A DNA stretch of 64,000 bases from Oscillospiraceae bacterium (GTDB lineage: Bacteria; Bacillota; Clostridia; Oscillospirales; Acutalibacteraceae), in contig JALEQX010000002.1 in assembly GCA_022763825.1 (NCBI GenBank), positions 1 through 64,000 of the forward strand. Direction: 5' to 3'. A program made the position numbers and the translations under genes. Shown here in pieces: positions 26,161-34,935 of this stretch. Every line of letters starts with the position of its first letter. Position 1 is the first letter of the stretch. The notes under the pieces are model-generated. The model did not search any database, was not told where the DNA came from, and saw only the letters and a list, made by a program, of their open reading frames with translations.

Positions 26161-26244
26161 TTATTCATTCTCTTTTTTTATTCCGAATACAAGTCTTAAG
26201 ATACCCTTCAGGCATTTCGGCGTCTCAATAACTTTAACAATCAT
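26161..26244 (-). CDS. spoVM: Stage V sporulation protein M (27-aa amphipathic peptide)
   Basis: A 27-residue open frame with ATG at 26244, a GGGGTGG ribosome binding site and stop TAA at 26161-26163. From memory of the 26-aa B. subtilis SpoVM, the two align without gaps and share Pro9, Lys10, Leu12, Gly14, Ile15, Arg17 and Gly21, with hydrophobic residues at most other helix positions. SpoVM is an amphipathic helix that senses the convex forespore membrane and recruits SpoIVA; Pro9 is known to matter. Synteny agrees: B. subtilis has prpC-prkC-rsgA-rpe-thiN-spoVM, and here prpC-prkC-rsgA is followed by one small gene and then this. It is 15 bases after the 49-aa gene. Confidence 0.85.
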   Translation of the reverse strand: MIVKVIETPKCLKGILRLVFGIKKENE

Positions 26245-26259
26245 ACTTTCCACCCCTTT

Positions 26260-26409
26260 TCAGCATTTAAGCAAAAGCATTGCTCCGCATATAATAAGAA
26301 AAACAGAAAGCGTAAATATTAAAAATTTGGTGGGGAAAATACACATCGCAATAACGCCGAAGCCCAGGGCGATAGTTATAAACCCCACCGGCGATTTTTT
26401 CTTTCGCAT
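26260..26409 (-). CDS. Small membrane protein, 49 aa, between rsgA and spoVM
   Basis: ATG at 26409, stop TGA at 26260-26262. A basic start (MRKKKSPVG) is followed by two hydrophobic segments (~8-25 and ~29-47) with a short FPTK turn between, so it should be a two-pass membrane hairpin with a positively charged cytosolic N-terminus. I do not recognise a named family. It has a strong GGGGGG ribosome binding site 6 bases upstream, but that site is the 3' arm of a 13-bp hairpin. It is 15 bases before spoVM, so it is probably co-transcribed with it and may act in sporulation (inference from position only). Confidence 0.72.
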   Translation of the reverse strand: MRKKKSPVGFITIALGFGVIAMCIFPTKFLIFTLSVFLIICGAMLLLKC

Positions 26410-26415
26410 ATAAAT

Positions 26416-26456
26416 ATCCCCCCGTATACAGACTTCATTCCATTATACGGGGGGAT
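26416..26456 (-). promoter_or_regulatory. Hairpin that includes the ribosome binding site of the 49-aa gene
   Basis: Perfect 13-bp arms at 26416-26428 and 26444-26456 (ATCCCCCCGTATA and complement on the - strand) with a 15-base loop, starting 10 bases after the rsgA stop. The 3' arm is the GGGGGG ribosome binding site of the gene at 26260-26409. There is no T-tract, so a role as a translation switch or RNA stability element fits better than a terminator. Confidence 0.7.
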
Positions 26457-26466
26457 TTATATGTTG

Positions 26467-27360
26467 TTACTGTTTATCCTGCCATGCTTTGTACGACTTA
26501 ACCTCGTCATACATCATACAGTAGCTTTTATGCCGTGACGCAGGAATTATACCCTTATTTACCGCATCTACAACCGCGCATCCTTTATCGTTTACGTGAG
26601 AACACGAAACAAATTTACATTTACCGATATAGTCGGAAAATTCGGGAAAACAGAACGGAAGATTTTCCTTTGTAATCAATTCCGTGTTTTCAAAATCAAG
26701 TGCAGAAAATCCGGGAGTATCGGCTATGTATCCGCTGAACAATTCAAAAAGTTCAACACTTCTTGTCGTATGCCGTCCTCTTCCGAGTTTTTTGCTTATA
26801 TGCGAAGTTTCAAGTTTAAGTTCGGGAGCAACGGCGTTAAGAAGAGACGATTTGCCGACGCCTGTATTTCCGGTAAGAGCACATACCGAATCTTTAAATA
26901 TTTCAGCAAAAATATCGGTATTAATATTATCTTTAGAAGATACCGCAAAAGACTTTATATTGCTTTTTCTGTAAACGGAAACATATTCGTCCGCGTCGGC
27001 AAGGTCGCATTTTGAAAATACTACAATAGGTTCTATATTCTTATCGACAGCCTGAACCGTAAGTCTGTCTATAACGGTAAGATTCGGCTTCGGCTCATCT
27101 ACAGAGGAAGTAATAATCAGTTTATCAATATTTGCAACAGGCGGACGTGTCAGAAAGTTTTTTCTGTCATAAATCTTTATTACCGTGCCTTTGTCGGATT
27201 GTGCATCCGTTTCAATATCACAGTAATCTCCTGCAAGCGGAGTCAGATGTTCCTTCCGGAAAACACCGCGCGCCCTGCACTCGTATACCGTATTATTCTG
27301 CGCCTTAACGTAGTAAAAACCGCCTATACCCTTAAGGATTATACAGTTTTCAAGTATCAT
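26467..27360 (-). CDS. rsgA: Ribosome small subunit-dependent GTPase A
   Basis: A 297-residue circularly permuted GTPase that assists late 30S maturation. An N-terminal OB fold is followed by FSKCDLAD (G4), TGNTGVGKSSLLNAV (G1), GRHTTRS (G2) and DTPGFS (G3), and a C-terminal zinc-binding part with the Cys/His cluster around CKFVSCSHVNDKGCAV. The ATG overlaps the prkC stop by one base (TGATG). The gene is called cpgA or yloQ in B. subtilis, where PrkC phosphorylates the product. Confidence 0.96.
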   Translation of the reverse strand: MILENCIILKGIGGFYYVKAQNNTVYECRARGVFRKEHLTPLAGDYCDIETDAQSDKGTVIKIYDRKNFLTRPPVANIDKLIITSSVDEPKPNLTVIDRLTVQAVDKNIEPIVVFSKCDLADADEYVSVYRKSNIKSFAVSSKDNINTDIFAEIFKDSVCALTGNTGVGKSSLLNAVAPELKLETSHISKKLGRGRHTTRSVELFELFSGYIADTPGFSALDFENTELITKENLPFCFPEFSDYIGKCKFVSCSHVNDKGCAVVDAVNKGIIPASRHKSYCMMYDEVKSYKAWQDKQ

Positions 27361-29600
27361 CAGTTAGGTCCTTTGCTTATGAATATAGTTACTCTTTCAT
27401 TTTTAGCCTCTTCTTTGGTAAACTCCGTTTTAAGGCTCTGAGTATCGGCTCCGATAGCGTAACCCTCGGGAACCGTCGTCGACGACATCTTAACTATTTC
27501 ACATGACGGGAATCCTGCGGCAAGAACCGCATTGCATGCTTCATCCTGAGTAAGTCCCGCAACGTCCGGCAGTACGACTTCCGCGGCAGCCTTTGTCGTT
27601 TGGGGCGTGTACGAAAAACCGAACGCTTCAACATTGACCGCAGGCGTATCTTTCGTAAAGTCAACTGTTATCATACAAACCTTCTGCGAATCAATCTCTG
27701 CGTAGTATTCTTTGTTATCATTTCCGCTTACCGTAAATGAGAAAGATGAACCGTCAAGTTTAACATTACTTTCGGTAATAATACTTCCGTCTGTTTCGTA
27801 AACAACAACTTTTCTGGGCTGTTTGTCATTATATCCTGACAAATCGGGCAGCAGAAACGAACACTGAGCCTGTTTTGCTTCCTGAGCTTTTCCGACCCAA
27901 ATCGTAATATCTGTTGTATCGGGGTCTACAAACGTAGACTGCTCTATCGACTGTCTGATAACATGATTAATAAGAGTTTTATCGGTTACGGTTTCGTACT
28001 CGATTTTTATTCTTTCATTCTTAAATCCGATAGTTTTCAGGTCATTCTGAGCATCGGAAAGTTGGGAACCAACAAAGTCGGGAATTGCAACGGTAGTATC
28101 GTCCGCCGCATAAACAACAGTAATAACGGAACCCGACTGCTGGTATGAACCGACCTCGGGGGATGTGCTGATTATCTGTCCGAGTTTATAATCGGATGTT
28201 ACCTTCGGCTCAAGTTTAACGTTGAAATTAAGAAGTTTCAGCTGAGTCTGATATGCTTCAAGCGTAGTTTCGTTAGTAAACGCGGGAATTTGCTGCATAC
28301 TCGCATTATCTGCATAGTCAAGTTTTATAACCTTGTTTGACAGTTTGCTTAAATCCGTTCCCTTTTTAACACTCTGATTAAATACTTTGCCCGCCTCATG
28401 TTCCGTCGTATAAACCGGGTTTTTCTCAATATATTTTATGAACTCCGGGTATTTAGAATCAACTTCGTCTATGAGAAGTCCGGTAAAATCGGGCACTATA
28501 AGAGCATTCTTATTCTTAAAAAAGAAATGATAGCATGTAAAACCGATTCCGATAACAAGAGCGGCGATAACGGCTATTAAAATCGGCATAGTAACATTCT
28601 TTTTCTTAGGAATATCATCCTCATAATAATCCCTGTCGTCTTCCTCATGTTCTTCCTCTCCGGCGACAATCGAATTATCCCGCGAAGCGTTTATAACATT
28701 GTCGCTTATCGGAGGAACATACTTCGTCGGCTGTTTGTCTATATAATATTCGTAATCGAATTTAATATTCGGATTTCTCTTAAACTCCTCAAGGTCAAGA
28801 AGCATTTCAGCCGCGGACTGGTATCTGTCACGCGGACTCTTCTGCATGGCACGCATTGTTATCTGTTCAAGACCTACCGGAATTGTCGGATTGATTTTCC
28901 TCGGCATTTCGGCAGCTTTCTGCATCTGCATAATAGCGACGGAAACAGCTGAATCCGACTGAAACGGAAGCTGACCGGTAAGCATTTCGTACATAACGAC
29001 GCCAACGGAGTAAATATCGGATTTTTCATCGGTAAAATCACCCCTTGCCTGCTCGGGGCTTATATAATGAACCGAACCTATAGCGCCGTTCTCGGTAATT
29101 GTGCGAGTGTCTCCCCTGTTGAATCTCGCAATGCCGAAATCCGTTACTTTTATTGTTCCGTCCTGTAAAAGCATAATATTCTGCGGTTTTATATCACGGT
29201 GAATTATGCCCTTGTCATGTGCATGCTGCAGCGCCTTTAAAATCTGCATGGAAAAATGAACGGCTTCCGTCCATTCTATTATTTTTTTCGTTTCAATATA
29301 TTCCTTAAGCGTAATGCCCTCAATGTATTCCATTACAATATACTGGAGTTTTTCACCGAAATTAACGTCATAAACCTTAACAATATTCGGGTGTGAAAGT
29401 ATGGCAATCGCTTTTGATTCGTTTTTGAATCTGCGTCTGAAATCCTCATTTGCAAGAAATTCATCCTTCAATATTTTAACTGCAACGGTTTTATCGTCAA
29501 TTTCGTCATATGCTTTATAGACGACAGCCATTCCGCCTACTCCGATCACCTCTTTGATCAGATATCTGTCGCTGAATTTGCATCCTATATAATTATCCAT
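27360..29600 (-). CDS. prkC: Serine/threonine protein kinase PrkC with four PASTA domains
   Basis: A 746-residue membrane receptor kinase (called Stk1 or PknB elsewhere). The N-terminal Hanks kinase has the Gly-rich loop GVGGMAVVYKAYD, the VAIK-type Lys in VAVKIL, HRDIKPQN and DFGIAR. An acidic juxtamembrane stretch (EEDDRDYYEDD) precedes one membrane segment (~345-365). Four extracellular PASTA-type repeats follow, which in this family bind muropeptides or lipid II; in B. subtilis this triggers spore germination. ATG 29600 has GAGGAAG upstream. It lies 14 bases after its phosphatase gene prpC. Confidence 0.96.
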   Translation of the reverse strand: MDNYIGCKFSDRYLIKEVIGVGGMAVVYKAYDEIDDKTVAVKILKDEFLANEDFRRRFKNESKAIAILSHPNIVKVYDVNFGEKLQYIVMEYIEGITLKEYIETKKIIEWTEAVHFSMQILKALQHAHDKGIIHRDIKPQNIMLLQDGTIKVTDFGIARFNRGDTRTITENGAIGSVHYISPEQARGDFTDEKSDIYSVGVVMYEMLTGQLPFQSDSAVSVAIMQMQKAAEMPRKINPTIPVGLEQITMRAMQKSPRDRYQSAAEMLLDLEEFKRNPNIKFDYEYYIDKQPTKYVPPISDNVINASRDNSIVAGEEEHEEDDRDYYEDDIPKKKNVTMPILIAVIAALVIGIGFTCYHFFFKNKNALIVPDFTGLLIDEVDSKYPEFIKYIEKNPVYTTEHEAGKVFNQSVKKGTDLSKLSNKVIKLDYADNASMQQIPAFTNETTLEAYQTQLKLLNFNVKLEPKVTSDYKLGQIISTSPEVGSYQQSGSVITVVYAADDTTVAIPDFVGSQLSDAQNDLKTIGFKNERIKIEYETVTDKTLINHVIRQSIEQSTFVDPDTTDITIWVGKAQEAKQAQCSFLLPDLSGYNDKQPRKVVVYETDGSIITESNVKLDGSSFSFTVSGNDNKEYYAEIDSQKVCMITVDFTKDTPAVNVEAFGFSYTPQTTKAAAEVVLPDVAGLTQDEACNAVLAAGFPSCEIVKMSSTTVPEGYAIGADTQSLKTEFTKEEAKNERVTIFISKGPN

Positions 29601-29614
29601 ATTCACACTTCCTC

Positions 29615-30343
29615 TCAGTTAGCTATAACCACTACGGTGCTGTTGTCCGTTCCGCCAGCCTCATTAGCGGCGTCTATAAGGCGGTGCGCATACTCATGAA
29701 CATTCGAATCAGAAACCAGTGACAGTATCTTCTCATCGCTGACCATATTTGAAAGACCGTCGGAACACAGAATCAGTTTACTCGATTTATCAAACGCAAC
29801 AGCCGTAAAATCAAACGATACGGCCTCCTCAAGACCGAGTGCACGGGTTATAAGATGCTTATAGGGACTTACTAAAGCTTCTTCTTTAGTAAGAGTTCCG
29901 GAGTTAATCATCTGCTGTACAACCGAGTGATCTTCCGTTATCTGCGTTATACCGGTGCTGTCGGCGCAGTAAACACGGCTGTCGCCGACATGCGCGACAT
30001 AAGCGTTTGAGCCGAATGCTATAACAACGACAGCGGTAGTGCCCATTCCTTTAAGCAAGGGGGCATTTTTTGCACGGTCGTATATTTTAACATTTGCAGC
30101 GGAAATAGCGGAGGAAAAGAGATTTTTAACAGCGGAAAAGCCCATTGAACTCCTGAATGACGAACAAATAGTCTGCGAGATAGCCTCGACTGCGATTGAG
30201 CTGGCAATATTGCCCCCGGCATGTCCCCCCATACCGTCGCAGACAACAGCCCAAACCGCGCCGCCGGCAAGTTCGCCCATAGCGTATGCATCCTGATTGG
30301 ACTCTCTGATTTTTCCAACATCGCTTCGTGCGGAAATTTTCAT
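29615..30343 (-). CDS. prpC: PP2C-type protein phosphatase PrpC (Stp1)
   Basis: A 242-residue Mn-dependent phosphatase that reverses PrkC phosphorylation. The PP2C motifs are all present: ESNQDAY, CDGMGGHAGG, VGDSRVY, LCSDGLSNMV and GTDNSTVVV, supplying the metal-binding Asp residues. The ATG at 30343 overlaps the rlmN stop by one base (TGATG), with GGAGG seven bases upstream. The phosphatase-kinase order and coupling is the same as in B. subtilis. Confidence 0.96.
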   Translation of the reverse strand: MKISARSDVGKIRESNQDAYAMGELAGGAVWAVVCDGMGGHAGGNIASSIAVEAISQTICSSFRSSMGFSAVKNLFSSAISAANVKIYDRAKNAPLLKGMGTTAVVVIAFGSNAYVAHVGDSRVYCADSTGITQITEDHSVVQQMINSGTLTKEEALVSPYKHLITRALGLEEAVSFDFTAVAFDKSSKLILCSDGLSNMVSDEKILSLVSDSNVHEYAHRLIDAANEAGGTDNSTVVVIAN

Positions 30344-31395
30344 CAAGTAACCTCCTTAATGAGATTTTTTACTGTGTTTCGCCTGAGCTGACCGCATGAG
30401 GCGTTAATATCCGAACCCAACTCGCGTCTGACAGTTACGGTATATCCGCAAGAGGATAAAATCTGTGAAAATGCATTTATATCGGATTTACTGCTTCGCT
30501 TGCATCCGGTTTCTTTAACTTCGTTTACGGGAATCAAATTAATATGACAAAGTATACCTTTCAAACGCTTTGCAAGCTCTTCGGCACACGCCGGCGAATC
30601 ATTAACGCCCTTAACCATAGCATATTCAAATGAGATGCGCCTGTGAGTAAAGCCGGTGTATTCCCTGCACGCTTTCAAAAGAGCCGAGATATTGTATTTT
30701 TTATTTACCGGCATCATCGTACTTCGGATTTCATCATTCGGAGCGTGAAGCGAAACGGATAATGTAAGCTGTAGATTTTTATTCATCAGTTCATATATTT
30801 TCGGAACAAGACCGCATGTAGAAAGTGAAATGTGCCTCATGCTCATGTCCTGCCCCTTTTCATCGGTTATCAGCGAAATAAACCGCATAACGTTATCGAA
30901 ATTATCAAGCGGTTCGCCCATTCCCATCAGCACGACGTGAGATATCTTAATATTATTATCCCTCTGCGCCGTATATACCTGAGCGAGTATTTCGGAAGAT
31001 GTGAGATTTCTGACAACTCCGTTTAATGTAGAGGCGCAAAATTTACATCCCATTTTACATCCGACCTGACTCGAAACACAAATCGAATAACCGTATTTAT
31101 ACTTCATTAAAACGGATTCTATGTACTCGCCGTCCCTTAATCTAAACAGATACTTTACAGTCGAATCTATAGACGAGATAAGTTTCTTTTCGGGTTCTGC
31201 CGAAGCAAAATAATAATTTTCGTCAAGTTTTTCTCTCAGCTGTTTTGGCAGATTTGTCATCATATCAAAATCAGTCACGGTATCTGCATGCAGCCATTTA
31301 TATACCTGAGAAGCTCTGAATTTTTTTTCTCCCAGGTTTTCCAGTTCGTTCTGAAGTTCATCAAACGTAAAGGAAAGAATATCTTTTTTTTCCAT
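30343..31395 (-). CDS. rlmN: Dual-specificity rRNA/tRNA adenine-C2 methyltransferase RlmN
   Basis: A 350-residue radical SAM enzyme that methylates A2503 of 23S rRNA and A37 of some tRNAs. The cluster motif CKMGCKFCAS is present, as are MGMGEPLDN and the C-terminal second catalytic Cys in LGSDINASCGQL. Length is normal. It lies 8 bases after rsmB and one base overlaps prpC. Confidence 0.96.
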   Translation of the reverse strand: MEKKDILSFTFDELQNELENLGEKKFRASQVYKWLHADTVTDFDMMTNLPKQLREKLDENYYFASAEPEKKLISSIDSTVKYLFRLRDGEYIESVLMKYKYGYSICVSSQVGCKMGCKFCASTLNGVVRNLTSSEILAQVYTAQRDNNIKISHVVLMGMGEPLDNFDNVMRFISLITDEKGQDMSMRHISLSTCGLVPKIYELMNKNLQLTLSVSLHAPNDEIRSTMMPVNKKYNISALLKACREYTGFTHRRISFEYAMVKGVNDSPACAEELAKRLKGILCHINLIPVNEVKETGCKRSSKSDINAFSQILSSCGYTVTVRRELGSDINASCGQLRRNTVKNLIKEVT

Positions 31396-31403
31396 GGCTG
31401 TAA

Positions 31404-32687
31404 CTATATCCTCTCAAAACAGGCTATGAAAAATCCGTCGCATCCGTAGATAAACGGCAAAACAGTAACAGTTTTATTTTCTCTGAAACATTCTATATCT
31501 TCAAGTATATCACATAATATAAAGTCATTGTGTACTTTTTTGAATTTACGGCATATTTCTATATTTTCTTTCGGATTAAGAGTACATGTCGAATAAATAA
31601 GTTTCCCGCCTTTTTTTAAAAACCTTGCGGAATTTTCAAGTATAGCATACTGTATTTCGTACAAAGAATCAATATCTTCTTCGCTTTTATACTTAATTTC
31701 GGGCTTTTTTCCCGTAACTCCGAGACCCGAACACGGTACGTCACACAAAATTCTGTCTGCCATAGGCAGTTTAATTGTCTTATCGCGTGCGTCTCTTAAC
31801 AGCGTTTCTATAATATCCGCGCCTGTGCGCAACGCGTTTTCTTTTATAAGTGAGAGTTTATGTTCATATATATCGCACGATATGATACGGCCTTTATTAT
31901 TCATCATCTGCGCAGCGGTTATGCTTTTTCCGCCGGGAGCAGCACATACATCTATAACGGTCTGCCCGGGCTGAGGCGAAAGAGCTTTACAGCAAAGCTG
32001 TGATGAAAGATCCTGAATATATATATATCCTTTTTTAATATCTTTATTTTCGGCTTTTGCCTGAAAATTCGATAATATCAAGGCGTTTTCACAAACATCG
32101 GAGTGCCTTATTTCCGAGGAAATATCTCCGTTTTTTAATGTGTTGTATCTTGCATACAAATTATGAGCACCCAGAGATGACGCCATTATTTTTTCCGCGC
32201 ATTCCGGAGAATATTTATCGCAGAACATTTTGCATATATACTTAGGAAACGAGTACTTAACGCTGAGATATTCGATAAAATACGATTTATCCGGATAAAC
32301 CTCACCGACTGACGATATTTTCCTAAGCACTGCATTGACAAGTCCCGATGCAAATGCACATCCGTGATTTTTTGCAAGTTTCACGCTCTCGTTAACTGCG
32401 GCCGAAACCGGAACCTTATCCATAAACAGAATCTGATACGCACCGAGTCTGAGGATTGTCAGAACCTGAGGCTTGAGTTTTTTTATAGGCTGAGTCAAAC
32501 AACGGGATAACATATAGTCAAGCGTAATCAGACGCTCGAGTACGCCTTTTACAAGCGCATATGAAAACTTTACGTCGGCGCAGTTATTCTCATTTTTAAA
32601 CACATCGCCAAGGACAAGATTAGCATAAGCCGAGTCTTTTTCTATACGAGATAAAACGAAAAACGCCGTTTCTCTTGCGTCGGACAT
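31404..32687 (-). CDS. rsmB: 16S rRNA (cytosine-967-C5)-methyltransferase RsmB
   Basis: A 427-residue protein with an N-terminal NusB-like RNA-binding domain (ARETAFFVLSRIEKD, SYALVKGVLERL) and a C-terminal Rossmann methyltransferase domain. SAM-binding DVCAAPGGKS, DVPCSGLGVTGKKP and the catalytic Cys in STCTLNPKEN are visible. ATG 32687 is used because GGGGTG precedes it; a longer frame to 32741 runs into the protease gene. It lies 13 bases after that gene. Confidence 0.95.
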   Translation of the reverse strand: MSDARETAFFVLSRIEKDSAYANLVLGDVFKNENNCADVKFSYALVKGVLERLITLDYMLSRCLTQPIKKLKPQVLTILRLGAYQILFMDKVPVSAAVNESVKLAKNHGCAFASGLVNAVLRKISSVGEVYPDKSYFIEYLSVKYSFPKYICKMFCDKYSPECAEKIMASSLGAHNLYARYNTLKNGDISSEIRHSDVCENALILSNFQAKAENKDIKKGYIYIQDLSSQLCCKALSPQPGQTVIDVCAAPGGKSITAAQMMNNKGRIISCDIYEHKLSLIKENALRTGADIIETLLRDARDKTIKLPMADRILCDVPCSGLGVTGKKPEIKYKSEEDIDSLYEIQYAILENSARFLKKGGKLIYSTCTLNPKENIEICRKFKKVHNDFILCDILEDIECFRENKTVTVLPFIYGCDGFFIACFERI

Positions 32688-32700
32688 AAAATTCACCCCG

Positions 32701-33477
32701 TTATTTTTTTCTTCTGTTATTGCCGAGCAAAAGCACGGCATATCTTAAAACGTTAGCAAGCGTTACCGCAAGAGCGGCAACATACGTCATTGCGGCAGCC
32801 TTAAGAACTTTTTTTGCACCGTTGTATTCACTGTCGTTTCTGAGCATTCCCGTTTCGGAAATTACTTTAAGCGCCCTTGAGCTTGCATTAAACTCAACGG
32901 GCAGCGTAACAAGCTGAAAAACAGCGATAAGAGAATAAAGTCCCAATCCTATATATATTACAGGCTCGAAACTTAAGAAATATCCTAAAAATGCAAGGGG
33001 CAGTCCTATATAAGAACCGATATTGCATACGGGAATAATGGCATTTCTGACTTTTATAGGCGTATAACCCTCTGCATGCTGTGCGGCATGACCGGCTTCG
33101 TGACACGCTATTCCGACTGAGGCAACGCTTGTACCGTAATAAACATCGCTGGACAGTCTTATAACATTTGACCTCGGGTCATAATGGTCAGAGAGTTTGC
33201 CCTGCGTTTCCTCAATTGCGACATTCATTATGCCGTAATGTCTGAGGACCGCGGCGGCTGCCTGTGCACCGGTGATTCCTGCACTGTTATTAACTTTACG
33301 CATTCTCGAATATGTCGTCTGAACTCTGATCTGAGCCCAGAGTGAGAGCAAAAATGCAGGAAGTACAAGCACAAGATAAGTCCATAAGGAACCGTTCATC
33401 ATCGTATATCCGCCCATATAATATAGAGCCATGGGGGCTGTGAGAGTAATTGCAGTCAAAGTCATATTGCTTAACAT
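32701..33477 (-). CDS. YugP-like membrane zinc metallopeptidase
   Basis: A 258-residue membrane protein with the zinc motif HEAGHAAQHAEGY near residue 130 and about five hydrophobic segments, one at the N-terminus and a cluster at the C-terminus. It matches the YugP neutral zinc metallopeptidase family, whose substrates are unknown. It is inserted between fmt and rsmB; in B. subtilis those two are neighbours, so this is a lineage-specific addition to the cluster. It is likely co-transcribed with both. Confidence 0.88.
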   Translation of the reverse strand: MLSNMTLTAITLTAPMALYYMGGYTMMNGSLWTYLVLVLPAFLLSLWAQIRVQTTYSRMRKVNNSAGITGAQAAAAVLRHYGIMNVAIEETQGKLSDHYDPRSNVIRLSSDVYYGTSVASVGIACHEAGHAAQHAEGYTPIKVRNAIIPVCNIGSYIGLPLAFLGYFLSFEPVIYIGLGLYSLIAVFQLVTLPVEFNASSRALKVISETGMLRNDSEYNGAKKVLKAAAMTYVAALAVTLANVLRYAVLLLGNNRRKK

Positions 33478-33490
33478 AATATCATTCCTT

Positions 33491-34420
33491 TTATCCTAAA
33501 ACGCATCCGTTTAAATCGCGGTGACCTGCGGAAAACTGCTTGGCGTCGAGTCTTTTTGCACCCTCAGCCTGTAGCGAAAGAATTTTTAAAAGTTTTCCGT
33601 CTGAGCATGAAACATAAATCGAGTTTTTATCAGCCGAAACGGTTCCGGGAAGTGCTGAAGTTGATTTGTCCGTTTTTTCGCTTTGATAAATCTTAAGTTT
33701 TTTGCCGTCATAATGAGTAAACGCTACCGGCCACGGCGACATACCGCGGATTTTATTATGAATAATATCGGACGGTTCATTCCAGTCAATTAAGGCCTCA
33801 TCCTTTGAAAGCATCGAGGCGTAAGTTGCTTTTGATTCGTCTTGTTTTTCAGGCGTTATTTTTGACAATGCAAAATCTTCAAGCGTTTTTACAAGAAGGT
33901 CGGGGGACGCCTCGGCAAGTCTGTCAAAAAGCTCACCGGCTGTCTCGTTTTCGCCTATCTCCGTTTCATATTTCAAAAGCATATCGCCGGTGTCAAGTCC
34001 TTCGCCCATCAGCATTGTCGTAACTCCCGACGTTTTCATTCCATCGATAACCGCGCGCTGAATAGGAGCCGCGCCCCTGTACTTCGGCAAAAGAGAGCCG
34101 TGAACATTTATGCATGCATATTTCGGAATATCGAGAATTCTTTTGGGCAGAATCTTTCCGTATGCCGCGACAACAATAAAGTCAGGGTTATAAGATTTTA
34201 ATTTATCATACGCCTCGTCGCTTTTCAGCGTAACAGGCTGGAAAACTTCAACGCCGTTTTTTTCTGCGGTAACCTTAACCGGAGAAGGCGTAAGAATCAT
34301 TTTTCTGCCCTGTGCTTTGTCCGGCTGAGTAACGGCAAGACATACGTCATATCCGTCTTTAATCAATCTCTCAAGACACGGAACCGCAAAATCGGGCGTA
34401 CCCATATATATAATTTTCAT
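33491..34420 (-). CDS. fmt: Methionyl-tRNA formyltransferase
   Basis: A 309-residue enzyme that formylates initiator Met-tRNA. The N-terminal formyltransferase domain has MGTPDFAVPCL, the catalytic NVHGSLLPKYRGAAPIQ segment (Asn, His) and the conserved Asp in GLDTGDML. The C-terminal OB-like domain has IRGMSPWPVAFT. It follows def by 28 bases, the usual def-fmt pair. Confidence 0.97.
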   Translation of the reverse strand: MKIIYMGTPDFAVPCLERLIKDGYDVCLAVTQPDKAQGRKMILTPSPVKVTAEKNGVEVFQPVTLKSDEAYDKLKSYNPDFIVVAAYGKILPKRILDIPKYACINVHGSLLPKYRGAAPIQRAVIDGMKTSGVTTMLMGEGLDTGDMLLKYETEIGENETAGELFDRLAEASPDLLVKTLEDFALSKITPEKQDESKATYASMLSKDEALIDWNEPSDIIHNKIRGMSPWPVAFTHYDGKKLKIYQSEKTDKSTSALPGTVSADKNSIYVSCSDGKLLKILSLQAEGAKRLDAKQFSAGHRDLNGCVLG

Positions 34421-34448
34421 ATAAAATCATCTTCTTTATATAAATTAA

Positions 34449-34922
34449 TTATTCCCCGTCTTCGTCTAACATTACTTCCTCGCCTCGTGCAAGTTTATCC
34501 GTGAATAAAATGCCGTCGAGATGGTCAATTTCGTGGCAGAAACATCTTGCCTTAAGGTCTTCGCCGGTATATTCATGCCATTCTCCGTGCCTGTCCTGCG
34601 CTTTAACCTTAACTTTAGAGGGTCTTAATGTTATTCCGCTTTTTCCCGGAAGAGAAAGGCATCCCTCGGTCTCCTTCTGTCTGCCGGATGATTTGATTAT
34701 TTCGGGATTTATAAGTTCAAGAAATCCGTCTCCGCAGTCTATTACGACAGCTCGTCTTAAAACTCCGACCTGAACGGCGGCAAGACCGACTCCGTCGGCT
34801 TTGTACATTGTCTCTTTCATATCGTCAAGCAAAGTAAAAAGTCTGTCGTTAAACTCTGTTACGGGTCTGCTTGTTTTTCTGAGGATAGGATCCTCTTCCG
34901 TTTTTATAATTCTCAGTGCCAT
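34449..34922 (-). CDS. def: Peptide deformylase
   Basis: A 157-residue metalloenzyme that removes the formyl group from new proteins. The three motifs are present: GVGLAAVQVG, EGCLSLPG and HEIDHLDGILF, giving Cys and two His metal ligands. Size is that of the short bacterial form. It precedes fmt. Confidence 0.97.
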   Translation of the reverse strand: MALRIIKTEEDPILRKTSRPVTEFNDRLFTLLDDMKETMYKADGVGLAAVQVGVLRRAVVIDCGDGFLELINPEIIKSSGRQKETEGCLSLPGKSGITLRPSKVKVKAQDRHGEWHEYTGEDLKARCFCHEIDHLDGILFTDKLARGEEVMLDEDGE

Positions 34923-34935
34923 ATATATCTCCCTT

